A stretch of DNA of 60,595 bases from Deltaproteobacteria bacterium (GCA_027023445.1 JALVVK010000020.1:1-60595), one strand, 5' to 3'; shown: positions 11,160 to 22,131, counted from the stretch's first letter. Notes: a model not told the origin generated them from the letters alone. Program-made: numbers and translations.

Positions 11160-12138
11160 TCTGGCTGAAGACGCCCTGAAGCGCGGTGATGAGCTGCTCA
11201 TCTTCGACAATTTGTCTCGAGATGGAGCATGTGAGAATCTGGCTTGGCTGCGGGCTAAAAGCAAATTCACATTTGTACATGGGGACCTGCGCAATCAAAA
11301 CGATGTCACGCGGACAATCAGGGACTTTAAACCGGATGTCATATTTCACCTGGCTGGGCAGGTAGCCATGACCACTTCAATCTCGGATCCCCGTAAAGAT
11401 TTTGAGATTAATGCCCTGGGCTCGCTCAACGTGCTGGAAGCCGTGCGCCACCATGTCCCGGAGGCAACGGTCATCTATTCCTCTACCAATAAAGTGTATG
11501 GTGATCTGGAACAATACACTTACCGCGAAACGGAAACCCGCTACGAATGCGTAGAATTTCCGAATGGGTTTAATGAATCGGTGCCGCTGGACTTCCATTC
11601 TCCGTACGGTTGTTCAAAGGGCGCGGCTGATCAATACATGCTCGATTACGCCCGAATCTATGGTTTAAAAACAGTGGTATTTCGGCATTCATCCATGTAT
11701 GGAGGCCGTCAGTTCGCAACTTATGACCAGGGCTGGGTGGGCTGGTTCTGCCAGAAAGCAATTGAAACGAAAAAAGGAATACTCAGGGAGCCGTTTACCA
11801 TTTCTGGAACAGGGAAACAGGTACGTGATGTGCTACACGCAAAAGATATGAAAGACCTGTACCAGAAGGCAGTCAACAACATTGAACAGGCCAGGGGACA
11901 TGTATTCAACATAGGTGGCGGTATTCAAAACAGCCTTTCCTTACTTGAGCTGTTGAATCTTCTGGAAGAACTCGTAAAAATAAAAATGAATTTTATCCAC
12001 CTACCGGCCAGAACGAGTGACCAGCGAATATTTGTGGCGGATATCACCAAAGCAAAACGGCTTCTCGGATGGAAGCCTGAAATTTCTTCGCATGCAGGGG
12101 TCCGGCAAATGGTAGAATGGGTCCGGCAAGCATATTGA
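11116..12138 (+). CDS. rfbE: CDP-paratose 2-epimerase (CDP-tyvelose epimerase)
   Basis: [43 protein letters not shown]...[14 protein letters not shown]...[26 protein letters not shown]. Confidence 0.9.
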   Translation: MRYLITGGCGFLGSNLAEDALKRGDELLIFDNLSRDGACENLAWLRAKSKFTFVHGDLRNQNDVTRTIRDFKPDVIFHLAGQVAMTTSISDPRKDFEINALGSLNVLEAVRHHVPEATVIYSSTNKVYGDLEQYTYRETETRYECVEFPNGFNESVPLDFHSPYGCSKGAADQYMLDYARIYGLKTVVFRHSSMYGGRQFATYDQGWVGWFCQKAIETKKGILREPFTISGTGKQVRDVLHAKDMKDLYQKAVNNIEQARGHVFNIGGGIQNSLSLLELLNLLEELVKIKMNFIHLPARTSDQRIFVADITKAKRLLGWKPEISSHAGVRQMVEWVRQAY

Positions 12139-13451
12139 ATCAAACTATTTCTCAAGAGCGCACAGCCAATTACTTTCGCCAAATCAAAGGTTCCCTTACG
12201 TTTAAACTTCTGGCGGTTGGGGCATCTTTTGTGGCTCTCCCCATTATGATTCGTTACCTGGGGCAGGAAAGATTTGGCGTATGGTCAACCTTACTCAGCA
12301 TAGTATCATGGGTTGTTTTTTTTGATCTCGGAATTGGTAATGGACTTCGTAATAAACTTGCAGAGTCATTGGCAAAAGAAGAGCATGATAATGCGGCGGG
12401 ATATATTTCATCTGCATATACGTTGGTTGGCTTAATTTCCTGTCTTATATTCACCCTACTTGCTGTTCTATCATTTTTTATCCCTTGGCAAACTGTATTT
12501 AATACACATGCTATATCCGAAAAAATACTTAAAATAACTGTTTTATTAACTGCTTTTTTTGTCAGTTTAAATTTCTGTCTTGGCCTGATTAATCAGGTAT
12601 TAAATGCTGTACAAAAAACTTCTGTTACGGTATTTGGCCAATTTTTATTTAATCTCTTTTCTTTAGTAGGAATCTATATTCTTTTTATAACTACACATGG
12701 ACGCATAATATATATTTCTCTGATCTATGGCCTTTCTCTGATTTTATCTAATATTATCTTAAGTCTTTATTTTTTTAGACAACATCCTGACTTGATACCA
12801 CATCTATTATTAGATCATATATGGATTCGCCCATTAACGTCTCTTGGATTTCAATTTTTTATAATTCAACTTGCAGTCATTGTTATTTTTATGACTGATA
12901 AAGTTCTTATTGCTCAGCTTTTTAATGCAACATATGTTACGCAATATGATGTAATATTTAAGTTATTTGGGATAATAAGTATGTTGCATACCATGATATC
13001 TGCACCATTATGGCCAGCTTATTCCGATGCCTATCATCGTAAAGATATAGAATGGATTAGGTATATACTAAGACGACAATTACAATTATTTGTTATAATT
13101 GTTATTGCATGTCTCTTGATGCTTTTAATAGCTAAACCCTTAATCGTTTTTTGGATTGGTTCTGATTTTAAGGTCTCTACATCTCTTATTGTTGCAACTT
13201 GTGCATTCGTTATTATTTCTATCTGGAATAATATATTTTCTTTTTTAGTAAACGGAATTGGTGAGATTAAATTACAGATGTTCACAGCCTTAATAGGCAT
13301 GATTGCCAATATACCACTTTCGATTCTATTAGTAAAATACGCCGGTTTGGGCGTTGAGGGAATCGTTTGGGGAACCGTGGGATCATTATCACTTTTTGCC
13401 TTAACAGCACCTTTTCAGGTTCGAGTCTTAATCGGAAGGGAACTTAGATGA
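12117..13451 (+). CDS. Wzx-like oligosaccharide flippase / polysaccharide export membrane protein
   Basis: 444 aa, about 12 hydrophobic helices; [43 protein letters not shown]. Confidence 0.85.
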   Translation: MGPASILNQTISQERTANYFRQIKGSLTFKLLAVGASFVALPIMIRYLGQERFGVWSTLLSIVSWVVFFDLGIGNGLRNKLAESLAKEEHDNAAGYISSAYTLVGLISCLIFTLLAVLSFFIPWQTVFNTHAISEKILKITVLLTAFFVSLNFCLGLINQVLNAVQKTSVTVFGQFLFNLFSLVGIYILFITTHGRIIYISLIYGLSLILSNIILSLYFFRQHPDLIPHLLLDHIWIRPLTSLGFQFFIIQLAVIVIFMTDKVLIAQLFNATYVTQYDVIFKLFGIISMLHTMISAPLWPAYSDAYHRKDIEWIRYILRRQLQLFVIIVIACLLMLLIAKPLIVFWIGSDFKVSTSLIVATCAFVIISIWNNIFSFLVNGIGEIKLQMFTALIGMIANIPLSILLVKYAGLGVEGIVWGTVGSLSLFALTAPFQVRVLIGRELR

Positions 13452-14440
13452 AATCACCGCTCGTCAGCATTTTGATACCGGTGTATAATCAAGAAAAATA
13501 TATTGGTGAATGTATACAATCAGCTTTCAACCAAACATATCCAAATTTTGAGATAATAATAGTTGATAATGCAAGTTCGGACCATACATGGGATATATGT
13601 AAAGGGTATGCCGCCATTGATCAACGCATTCGCATCTTTCGAAATTATTCAAATATAGGACCGGTTCGTAATTGGATGCGCTGCTTTGACAAAGCAGTCG
13701 GAATATATGGCAAAATTTTATTTAGCGACGATCTTATAGCGCCCGATTGTCTCGAAAAAATGGTTCCATGCCTGGAAGATCATGATGTAGGGCTGGTCTT
13801 TTCATCAGTTGAAATCGGTCCGGAACCAGGAAAAGGAAAGCTATTTTATTCTGTTCCCCACGATATCGAAAAAATAGATAATAATAGATTTATTTATAAC
13901 CTATGTGTGGGTAACCTTGGATTACTTTCACCTGGCGCCGCATTGTTCAGGCTACAGGACCTGAAAACAAATTTAATTCTGGAGATTCCTTCTCCATCCA
14001 TAAATGATTTTAATGACCATGGTGCAGGCCCAGATCTGCTTCTATATCTTCTCACGGCGACTAAATATCCGTTTGTTTTGGGCCTGAAAAACACCTTAGT
14101 TTTTTTCCGGAGGCATGAGGCCTCAATATCGTGTAAGCACCAAAAGGATTTTATTTCAGCCAGATATGACCAGGCTAAGGTTTGGTTTGCAAATCATATT
14201 TCGGACAGCATGCTGCTTCTTGATCTATTGACAAAAATATGGATGAAGCAATGCATAAAGGGGAAAAGGCCTGTATCTTTTCGCAAAGTATGCAATCAAT
14301 ATTTACCGTCATCTTATATGCAGGGTAAGATTTCAATTATCAAATTGTTGTCCTGCTTAATAAGGGTAAGTAAAGAAATTATAATAAATAATATTGTGTC
14401 AAAGGCAAAAGATAAGGATAAAACATGTCTTCTCAGATAA
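13448..14440 (+). CDS. Family 2 glycosyltransferase
   Basis: VSILIPVYNQEKYIGECIQSAFNQTYPNFEIIIVDNASSDHTWDI. Confidence 0.88.
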   Translation: MKSPLVSILIPVYNQEKYIGECIQSAFNQTYPNFEIIIVDNASSDHTWDICKGYAAIDQRIRIFRNYSNIGPVRNWMRCFDKAVGIYGKILFSDDLIAPDCLEKMVPCLEDHDVGLVFSSVEIGPEPGKGKLFYSVPHDIEKIDNNRFIYNLCVGNLGLLSPGAALFRLQDLKTNLILEIPSPSINDFNDHGAGPDLLLYLLTATKYPFVLGLKNTLVFFRRHEASISCKHQKDFISARYDQAKVWFANHISDSMLLLDLLTKIWMKQCIKGKRPVSFRKVCNQYLPSSYMQGKISIIKLLSCLIRVSKEIIINNIVSKAKDKDKTCLLR

Positions 14441-14483
14441 AAGGGGAAATATTCATGTTATCTCCACAAAAAACGATTGAAAT

Positions 14484-15251
14484 ATGAAATTTTCGATTAT
14501 TACTCCATCCTTTAATCAAGGGAAATTCATACAAAGAACCATCGAAAGTGTACTTGGTCAAAGGGGAGACTTTGAACTGGAATACATTATTGTTGACGGA
14601 GGGTCAACAGACAGGACCCTGGATATTATCAAAGGCTATGGGGACAAGATAACCTGGATTTCAGAAAAAGATCATGGACAGTCTGACGCAATCAATAAAG
14701 GTTTTGCCATGGCATCGGGAGATATTCTCGCCTGGCTGAACTCCGACGATACATATGAACCAGGGGCATTGGCCAGCGTTGCGGAAGGATACAAGAGAAT
14801 CGCATTTAAATGGTGTATGGGAAAATGCAGGATTATCAATGAACATGATTTTGAGATACGTAAATGGATAACACTATACAAATCGTTCAAGTGCGCAATA
14901 TATTCCTACAAACGACTGTTAGCCCAAAACTTTATTTCTCAACCGGCTGTATTCTTTACAAAAAAAATATACAAAGAGATGGGGCCGCTTTGCCTTGATT
15001 GCCGTTATGCCATGGATTACGATTACTGGTTACGCATTGGTCAAAAATATAACCCCTTATATATCAATAAGTATCTGGCCAACTTCCGATGGCACAGCGA
15101 ATCGAAATGCGGCAAACATTATAGAGATGCCGCTTATGAGGCTTATTCCACGGCACGAAAATACGCCATGGCGCATGATCGTCTTTCCATTGTGCGCCAA
15201 TACATTCATTACAGGCTCCTCAGCCTTATATACAGGCTATTGGACACTTAA
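14484..15251 (+). CDS. Family 2 glycosyltransferase
   Basis: FSIITPSFNQGKFIQRTIESVLGQ...YIIVDGGSTDRTLDIIKGY...LAWLNSDDTYEPGAL. Confidence 0.9.
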   Translation: MKFSIITPSFNQGKFIQRTIESVLGQRGDFELEYIIVDGGSTDRTLDIIKGYGDKITWISEKDHGQSDAINKGFAMASGDILAWLNSDDTYEPGALASVAEGYKRIAFKWCMGKCRIINEHDFEIRKWITLYKSFKCAIYSYKRLLAQNFISQPAVFFTKKIYKEMGPLCLDCRYAMDYDYWLRIGQKYNPLYINKYLANFRWHSESKCGKHYRDAAYEAYSTARKYAMAHDRLSIVRQYIHYRLLSLIYRLLDT

Positions 15252-15316
15252 ACACCAATATAGACGGCGTGTTCATGAAGCATCAATACACCATCAGAGA
15301 GTGAGGAAACCGCTAT

Positions 15317-16516
15317 TTGAAAAATTTATTACGCGGAAAATTCCTGTCAGACCGATATGAATCTGTTGACATAAGGGTCCGATTGTTCCTGCTTATTGTG
15401 GATTTTGTTGGATCTATCCTATTCTCTCCCCTGAAGATACTTAACAAATTCAAACACTACGATCCACAAAAAATACGGAAGATACTCATTCTGAGGCTCG
15501 ATGGTATTGGTGATGTGGTTATTTCATCGGCAGCACTCCGGGAGATCCGCAGAGGATTCCCAGGGGCCGAGATCACGTTGGTAGTCGGCCCTTGGGCAAA
15601 ACAAATAGCGGAATGTATCCCTTTTTATGATCGCCTTATTGTTCACGATTCCTTTCTTTTCAGTCTGTTTCGGGGTAACAGGAAATTTATTCCGCACAAG
15701 GAACTTAACTTCATAAAAGAACTGCGAAAAAATAAATATGACCTGGGAATTGACCTGCGCGGCGATCTCCTCAGTATCATACCGCTGTTCCTGTCCGGTG
15801 CGCCCTTACGATTCGCGAAAGACACAAGGGGAGGAGGCTTTTTGTTGACCCATGTGGTTCAATGGAACAGGGGAAAAACAACTCATGAAAAAGACAAGGC
15901 GCTCAGACTCGTAGAATCGCTCGGCGTTGAAATAAGGAACAGAGATACTGAATTGCACATTCCGCAAACAGATGCCGACTATGTAACAAGCTATCTGGCC
16001 CAAAAGGGGGTGAAAGCGTCTGATAATGTCGTTACTATTGCCCCCCGTGCGCTGTATCCCTGGCGATCATGGCGACCGGAACGCTTTGCGCGTGTTGCCA
16101 GATCTATCGCGAAAAAATTCAATGGGAAAATAATATTGATAGGAAGTCATGATGACAAAAATGTGCTGGAAAGTATCAGCGCTCAAACCGGGGGGAAAGC
16201 GATAAACAGCGCAGGCGACCTGAGCCTGGGACAGGCGGCGGCACTGATTGGTCGTTCGACCGTATTTATCGGGCATGACAGCGGGTTGATTCACATAGCA
16301 GCCGCCCTTCAAACCCCCATGATTCAACTGTTTGGCCCGGGCGAGCCTGAAAAATTCGGATATACCGGAGAAAAAAATATTATCTTGATGAAAACTGATT
16401 GCCCATACCACCCCTGTTCGCAAAGGAGCTGTAAGTATAAAGAAGGATGGTGTATGGACAACATATCGATCGATGACGTCATAAAGGCATTCGAAAAATT
16501 GACGGACAGTGGGTAA
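15317..16516 (+). CDS. Family 9 glycosyltransferase (heptosyltransferase-like)
   Basis: KILILRLDGIGDVVISSAALREIRRGFPGAEITLVVG...FIGHDSGLIHIAAALQTPMIQLFGPGEPEKFG; TTG start. Confidence 0.9.
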   Translation: MKNLLRGKFLSDRYESVDIRVRLFLLIVDFVGSILFSPLKILNKFKHYDPQKIRKILILRLDGIGDVVISSAALREIRRGFPGAEITLVVGPWAKQIAECIPFYDRLIVHDSFLFSLFRGNRKFIPHKELNFIKELRKNKYDLGIDLRGDLLSIIPLFLSGAPLRFAKDTRGGGFLLTHVVQWNRGKTTHEKDKALRLVESLGVEIRNRDTELHIPQTDADYVTSYLAQKGVKASDNVVTIAPRALYPWRSWRPERFARVARSIAKKFNGKIILIGSHDDKNVLESISAQTGGKAINSAGDLSLGQAAALIGRSTVFIGHDSGLIHIAAALQTPMIQLFGPGEPEKFGYTGEKNIILMKTDCPYHPCSQRSCKYKEGWCMDNISIDDVIKAFEKLTDSG

Positions 16517-16570
16517 GAAGAACAATCCGGTTAAATTCAGATCATACTTCTATCATCGACCGCATAAGCT

Positions 16571-16727
16571 TTTACCGTGAAAATACAATGTTAAATGGTA
16601 AATTGTGAATGTTAAATTAAGGTACTAAGTTGTTATAGTTTTCTGAATTTAATAAAAATTTGTTCGCCGCAATTTACAACTAACCATTTATCATTCAACA
16701 TTTTCATGCTCAGGGGTACGAAGCACC
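16571..16727. repeat. Heptamer-type intergenic repeat (family B, copy 1)
   Basis: accgtgaaaatacaatgttaaatggtaaattgtgaatgttaaattaag...ttatcattcaacattttcatgctcaggggtacgaagcacc; near reverse complement of 48675-48840. Confidence 0.8.
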
Positions 16728-16765
16728 GTTCAGCATGAAAGTTTGAGGAGGGATCCACAGGAAAT

Positions 16766-17716
16766 ATGGACCGCACTTGTTGTAACCCAAAGCCCATATT
16801 GGTCACGGGAAGTCATAGATGCGGATCTACATGGGTGAGCAAGATTCTCGCCCTTGCTAAAGGCGTGGCCTTTATTGATGAAATCTTGAATATTGAAAAG
16901 GGATTACTCAGGAAAAAACAACTTTTCAGGTATTGGTTCCCCTATATTACCGAGGAGACAAAAAAGCAGGAATACATAGAAGCCATCAGAGATATCATGA
17001 ATCTTAACCCTGCAAAGAATATCCCCGAGTTCATCCATTTGGTAGGCTCTTTTTACAGTCACTCGCGGCCTATCATGAAAAACATGGGGATCTTTGCACA
17101 TCTGGTATACTCTCTTTTTGATTACTCGCGCCCACTTGTAAAAGACCCGATCGCCGTATTTTCTTCTGAGTGGCTCGCGGCACAGTTCAACATGGAGGTC
17201 GTCATGCTCATACGGCATCCCGCCGCATTCGTGAATAGCCTGAAGCGTCTCAACTGGCGATTCGATTTTACACATTTTCTTGAACAAAAACGGCTTATGG
17301 CAGAACATCTTGCACCTTACAGCGAAAAAATGAGCCGGGGCACCACAGACATTGTGGAGGAGGCTTCGCTGCTGTGGCTATGCATATATTCTGTTGTTGA
17401 TACCTATATTCAAAGACATCCGGAATGGATCGTGAGAAGGCATGAAGATATTTCGTTCAATCCCACAGGAGAATTCAGAGATATCTATCAGAGGTTAGGG
17501 CTTAGATGGACAAAAGATATAGAGAGACAGATAATCAGGCTTTCTTCTCCTTCGAATCCGGCCGAAGCCCCGAAAAATTTGATTCATTATCAATTAAGAG
17601 ACAGCAAAACGACCGCGAAGGCGTGGAAGCAACGGCTGTCGGATGACGAAATCGAACGCATAAGAGATGTTGTTGAGCCATTATCAAGCAGATTCTATGA
17701 CCAATCAGACTGGTAA
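16766..17716 (+). CDS. Sulfotransferase family protein
   Basis: PAPS-binding-like ILVTGSHRCGSTWVSKILA; VVMLIRHPAAFVNSLKRL. Confidence 0.78.
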   Translation: MDRTCCNPKPILVTGSHRCGSTWVSKILALAKGVAFIDEILNIEKGLLRKKQLFRYWFPYITEETKKQEYIEAIRDIMNLNPAKNIPEFIHLVGSFYSHSRPIMKNMGIFAHLVYSLFDYSRPLVKDPIAVFSSEWLAAQFNMEVVMLIRHPAAFVNSLKRLNWRFDFTHFLEQKRLMAEHLAPYSEKMSRGTTDIVEEASLLWLCIYSVVDTYIQRHPEWIVRRHEDISFNPTGEFRDIYQRLGLRWTKDIERQIIRLSSPSNPAEAPKNLIHYQLRDSKTTAKAWKQRLSDDEIERIRDVVEPLSSRFYDQSDW

Positions 17717-17797
17717 CCCCAGCACAAATGGTCCCGCCCTTTTGACATTGCATCATTTGGAATACTGGCCTGCAACGGAGAAAACTCATATAGAAAG

Positions 17798-18712
17798 ATG
17801 GCACCTGTGATTTCTGTCATAACTCCTTCCTTTAACCAGGGAAATTACATAGAAGAGACGATTGCAAGCGTGCTCAGTCAGGACTATCCGCACATCGAAT
17901 ACATGGTGGTAGACGGCGGGTCAACGGATAATACTTTGAACATATTGAGACAATACAGGGGGAAAATACGATGGATCTCCGAAAAAGACAACGGACAGGC
18001 CGACGCTATCAATAAGGGCGTCCGGATGACAAAGGGGGAAATTGTCGCATGGCTCAACTCGGACGACATTTTTTTGCCTGGTGCTATACAAAAGGTTGCG
18101 GAATACTTTGACAATCATCCAGATGTTCAGATGATATATGGCAAGGCCTATTTTATTGATCCGGCAGGAAAAATCGTGGGAAGATATCCCACTGAACCCT
18201 TTAATTTTGAACGATTGGCGTCATTCAATTTTGTTTGCCAGCCATCTGCCTTTTTCAGGAGAGAAACCTTTTACGACGTGGGCGGTCTGAATCCAGAACT
18301 GCACTATTCCCTGGATTATGATCTTTGGATAAGAATTGCCCAAAAATTTTCTGTTCGGTATTTCCCCGTTTTTTTGTCAGGTTACCGATTGCATGAAACG
18401 TCAAAAACCGTTGGTTATGACCACGCCCTGCCCAATCATAAAGAAGGATTGAATATAACACTGAAGTACTACAAGTGGGCACCGGCGAACAGGGTATACG
18501 GCTATTATTATCACCTGACAGAACTCAAGCTGCCTCGGTTCCTCAGGAAGATGAGGCCGGTCACAGTTATATTGGGTCTCCTGGTTTCGATAGTGAAATA
18601 TATACAACTCAATAAAGGAATAAGACGTAAGGATATTAAAGCACTTACTCCCAAAAATTTAAAAAAACTCTTTATCCCGTGGGGTGATCTTTACAAAACC
18701 TATCGAGACTGA
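17798..18712 (+). CDS. Family 2 glycosyltransferase
   Basis: ISVITPSFNQGNYIEETIASVLSQDYPHIEYMVVDGGSTDNTLNIL...VAWLNSDDIFLPGAI. Confidence 0.9.
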   Translation: MAPVISVITPSFNQGNYIEETIASVLSQDYPHIEYMVVDGGSTDNTLNILRQYRGKIRWISEKDNGQADAINKGVRMTKGEIVAWLNSDDIFLPGAIQKVAEYFDNHPDVQMIYGKAYFIDPAGKIVGRYPTEPFNFERLASFNFVCQPSAFFRRETFYDVGGLNPELHYSLDYDLWIRIAQKFSVRYFPVFLSGYRLHETSKTVGYDHALPNHKEGLNITLKYYKWAPANRVYGYYYHLTELKLPRFLRKMRPVTVILGLLVSIVKYIQLNKGIRRKDIKALTPKNLKKLFIPWGDLYKTYRD

Positions 18713-18760
18713 ATATTGTCTCTCTGCGCAATTTGCTCTTGTAAAACCAAAAATATAACT

Positions 18761-19123
18761 TCAATCAACTAAGTGTTCTGATTGCATTTCTTCCATCTCA
18801 TGGCGCAGGATAGCAAGTTCCTGGGCCAATTTCTTATTCTGGTCGGCAAGGGATGATATCTTAACTGAAAACTGCAGAGAAATTAAAAGAAGAAAAACAA
18901 GACTGAAGATAAAAAGGGTGGTAGTGGGCACCACCGCACCTATAAAATGACTCACGAAAAGCAACAGGTCGTACCATACCGCCAACACGATAATCCCCAT
19001 ACCTGTTAACAACCACAGCCAGGAATATTCCTCACGCAGCTTTTTCCTGCGCACCATCTCTAAAATAAAAAGAAAAACCGAAATGCCAACCACCAGGGCA
19101 AATATCTTCTGTCTTAAGGGCAT
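18761..19123 (-). CDS. DUF2304-like small membrane protein
   Basis: 120 aa, three hydrophobic segments, MVRRKKLREEYSWLWLLTGMGIIVLAVWYDLL; sits beside a dolichyl-P-mannose-synthase-like GT2. Confidence 0.7.
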   Translation of the reverse strand: MPLRQKIFALVVGISVFLFILEMVRRKKLREEYSWLWLLTGMGIIVLAVWYDLLLFVSHFIGAVVPTTTLFIFSLVFLLLISLQFSVKISSLADQNKKLAQELAILRHEMEEMQSEHLVD

Positions 19124-19148
19124 GGGTTCCTCCTGAGGTTATAAAAAT

Positions 19149-19871
19149 TCAGAACATGTCAGCCTTTACCGTGTTCTTACGCAGCAAAGTGACAAATATA
19201 GACAAAAACATCTTAAAAATATAATAAAGGGGTTTAAGGCCGGAATGCATTGACCTGCCGGTAGTGCTGGAATGCATGGTTACCGGGACTTCCTTTACCT
19301 TCAAACCAGCCCTGTGAAGCATGATGATGACGTCCGCGTCAGGAAAATCCACCGGATAATAATCGCTCGCATAAAACATAAGCCCACGCCTGTTCAGTGC
19401 CTGATATCCAGAGGTAGGATCCGTGATCCTCTGACCTGTAAAAACAGAGGCAAGGAAACTGAAAATAAACATGCCGAGCCTTCTCAGGGCCGGGATACGA
19501 TAGGAATTACCCTCAAGAAATCTTGATCCGATGGCCACGTCCGCCTCCCCGCTCTTTACTGCCTGCAAAAGGCTCAAAATGTCCCTGGGATCATGCTGAC
19601 CATCCGCATCCATCTGAACCGCATATTCATATCCCCGTCTCAAGGCATACTTAAAGCCTGTCTGAAGGGCCACGCCATATCCCATGTTAAAGGGGAGACT
19701 GATAACCTGCCCGCCGGATTTCCGGGCTATTTCCCCTGTACGATCCTGCCCTCCATCGTTTACGACCACGATATCGGCATCAGGGACAACTTTTTTTATC
19801 CCAAGTACAACCCCCGCGATATTTTCTTCTTCATTATAGGCGGGAATAATTACAATGTTTTTTACTCCCAT
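19149..19871 (-). CDS. Polyprenyl-phosphate glycosyltransferase (DPM1-like GT2)
   Basis: IVIIPAYNEEENIAGVVLGIKKV...VVNDGGQDRTGEIAR...AVQMDADGQHDPRDI...GSRFLEGNSYRIPALRRLG. Confidence 0.9.
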   Translation of the reverse strand: MGVKNIVIIPAYNEEENIAGVVLGIKKVVPDADIVVVNDGGQDRTGEIARKSGGQVISLPFNMGYGVALQTGFKYALRRGYEYAVQMDADGQHDPRDILSLLQAVKSGEADVAIGSRFLEGNSYRIPALRRLGMFIFSFLASVFTGQRITDPTSGYQALNRRGLMFYASDYYPVDFPDADVIIMLHRAGLKVKEVPVTMHSSTTGRSMHSGLKPLYYIFKMFLSIFVTLLRKNTVKADMF

Positions 19872-22078
19872 TAATTTCCCTGTTCAGTTTTGACGATTTC
19901 CTGATTCCTGCCCTGGTCTCCAGCATTAAAGGATTCACCCCTTACCTCCCAGATTTGATGAGAAGGAGAATTCAATACCACAGGAATAAAATATTTCCTG
20001 TTGGCCTGATGCCTCAAAAACAACTTATTAAACACGGAATCGGCCATCGTCTGGTCCATAAGGGCCCCAAAATGGGCTGGCACAAAATATTCAAACCTGA
20101 TCCCCTTGTCTCTTTTGTATATGCGCCTCTCTATCCTGTGGAAGGTACTTACAAGGAACTCTTTAATGGGCATTCTATCGCCGTCACCCATCGTGAGGAT
20201 GCCGTTATCAAGATCTATTACCAACCCCCGGGACCCCCATAGCCTGTTACCCTGCACCCTGATGTCATAAAAAGCCTGATACATTGGATGAAATCCCTTA
20301 TGCATCTCAACATCCCAGGAGCCGAGCCAGAACCACCAGTATGCAGTAATAGTCAGACGCCAGTCCAGAAACAGATACACGGGTCTGGTCTTCTTTGGGA
20401 AAAAGAACTCCAGCCATTGATTAACATCTTGTGTTCCGCCTGTACCCCGCAACCCGGCATTCCGCAGGATGTCCCGTGCCCTTACCGGACCGGCTGATAA
20501 TATCTTTTTTATCAGATCCAGCCCCCGACCACGATCACCTCCAACAGCGTCATAAAATTTGTGAATGCCGGATATCCCCCGCTTCACATAAAACTGCATG
20601 AAATTAGCCGCAAGACGCTCATCGCTGGTTGCCATGGGAATGCCATTGTAAACCGTCCTTTCGCCTCCATGCACGGCACCGTCAGTTATTACAGCCCTGC
20701 GTGCCCAGTAAATCATGGGATATCCGTGATCCCACCAGGCCCAGATCACGGCGTTTCTGGGTGTTACCTTTGAAGCTATGGCCATGCCGTTTACCAGGTG
20801 TGGCGGTTCCTTGGGCCAGAAGGTCTTGGCCATGTCTTCTTTATAGGACGGATAGGCAAGCGCAAGCACCAACACCATGGAAGCCACTAATATGGGACGG
20901 AATCGGGAGGTAATACGCCAGACCTCGGACGCAAAAAAACCAATCCCCAAGGCGATTACCGGAGCCATAAAGATGAGAAACCTTATGGCAAAGAAGAAAG
21001 ATAATGCGCCAAGGGCAACTGCAACTGATAAAAACAGACTCTCTTTGGTTTTTTTTAAAAAAAGCAGCCCAAGGCCAAGTATCCCCACAATAAAAGCAGG
21101 GAGACTATCCGTGGTCTTCACGACTATTGTGTTAAAATGAGGACGCTCCTGTTCAGATATAGTAACCCCTATACTTGGGAAATCCCCCGTATCTTCCTTT
21201 GCAACGCTTTTGTATTTATGGGTTACGTCCTGAAATACATGGACAGGGAAATCAATTCCCTTCCAAAAAAGCAAACCGACAAACAATACAGAGATAATTC
21301 CGATAAAAATCAATCCTTCACGCCTTGTAGGCCTGTAAAAAAACAACAGAGATACCGCAAGGGGAACAAGACAGATAATGGCTGCTATGTCTGATGCGGT
21401 ATTCCACCACCACACAAACAGGGCTGAAACCACGACGCCTGCCCCAAAATAGACATATCGCTTCTTTGACTCTTCAAGACCGAATTTCAGGAAACAATAC
21501 ACGGCTGCCGTTGCCCAGGTAACATTCATGCAGTCCGTATCAAACCAGCCAAGGCTACTTCGATAGACATAATAATTGGATAAAAGGCCGAACAGGGCCG
21601 CAACAAGGCCCATAACAGGCCCCCCATAAAACCGCCCGAGCGCGTAAAGAGGAACAGCCAGCAGGACGCCTAATATGGCCGGCATAAAGACGCCTATCCA
21701 GTTGAGTGACATATGTGTGGCCCTGGCAATAGCCGCAGCTGTAACGGACAGTAATGGAGGAGGTTCAGGCCTGGGCATACCATCCGGCACCGCCCTTTTC
21801 ATGTCTATCGAGGTATAGGTACCCTCTACCAGGTCCCTGGCAAGGGAAAGGTAATAGTAGCCGTCAAACGTGGTCAGCAACGGCTCTCCCTTATAAAAAG
21901 CGCGATTCGGCTGGGCCTTCCAGTCGTGATAATCCTCAAGGCGCACAAGGAGGCCTATTCCGATAATAGCAATGAAAATCAGAGCTTCGATTAAAATATA
22001 TACGGCCCTGGTTCGATTATTCTTTCCCCGTGATTTAAAGTTATTCATCGTGCCATCCTGTTTTAAAGACATGCCCAA
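19871..22078 (-). CDS. STT3/PglB-family oligosaccharyltransferase
   Basis: 735 aa, polytopic; TFDGYYYLSLARDL, SSLGWFDTDCMNVTWA (DxD), TISEQERPHFNTIV (TIxE-like), WWDHGYPMIYWARR (WWDYG variant). Confidence 0.85.
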   Translation of the reverse strand: MGMSLKQDGTMNNFKSRGKNNRTRAVYILIEALIFIAIIGIGLLVRLEDYHDWKAQPNRAFYKGEPLLTTFDGYYYLSLARDLVEGTYTSIDMKRAVPDGMPRPEPPPLLSVTAAAIARATHMSLNWIGVFMPAILGVLLAVPLYALGRFYGGPVMGLVAALFGLLSNYYVYRSSLGWFDTDCMNVTWATAAVYCFLKFGLEESKKRYVYFGAGVVVSALFVWWWNTASDIAAIICLVPLAVSLLFFYRPTRREGLIFIGIISVLFVGLLFWKGIDFPVHVFQDVTHKYKSVAKEDTGDFPSIGVTISEQERPHFNTIVVKTTDSLPAFIVGILGLGLLFLKKTKESLFLSVAVALGALSFFFAIRFLIFMAPVIALGIGFFASEVWRITSRFRPILVASMVLVLALAYPSYKEDMAKTFWPKEPPHLVNGMAIASKVTPRNAVIWAWWDHGYPMIYWARRAVITDGAVHGGERTVYNGIPMATSDERLAANFMQFYVKRGISGIHKFYDAVGGDRGRGLDLIKKILSAGPVRARDILRNAGLRGTGGTQDVNQWLEFFFPKKTRPVYLFLDWRLTITAYWWFWLGSWDVEMHKGFHPMYQAFYDIRVQGNRLWGSRGLVIDLDNGILTMGDGDRMPIKEFLVSTFHRIERRIYKRDKGIRFEYFVPAHFGALMDQTMADSVFNKLFLRHQANRKYFIPVVLNSPSHQIWEVRGESFNAGDQGRNQEIVKTEQGN

Positions 22079-22131
22079 TCAATAATCCATTTTATCCCCA
22101 CTCAAAAGCTGTTTTTTTCGGAAATACACAC

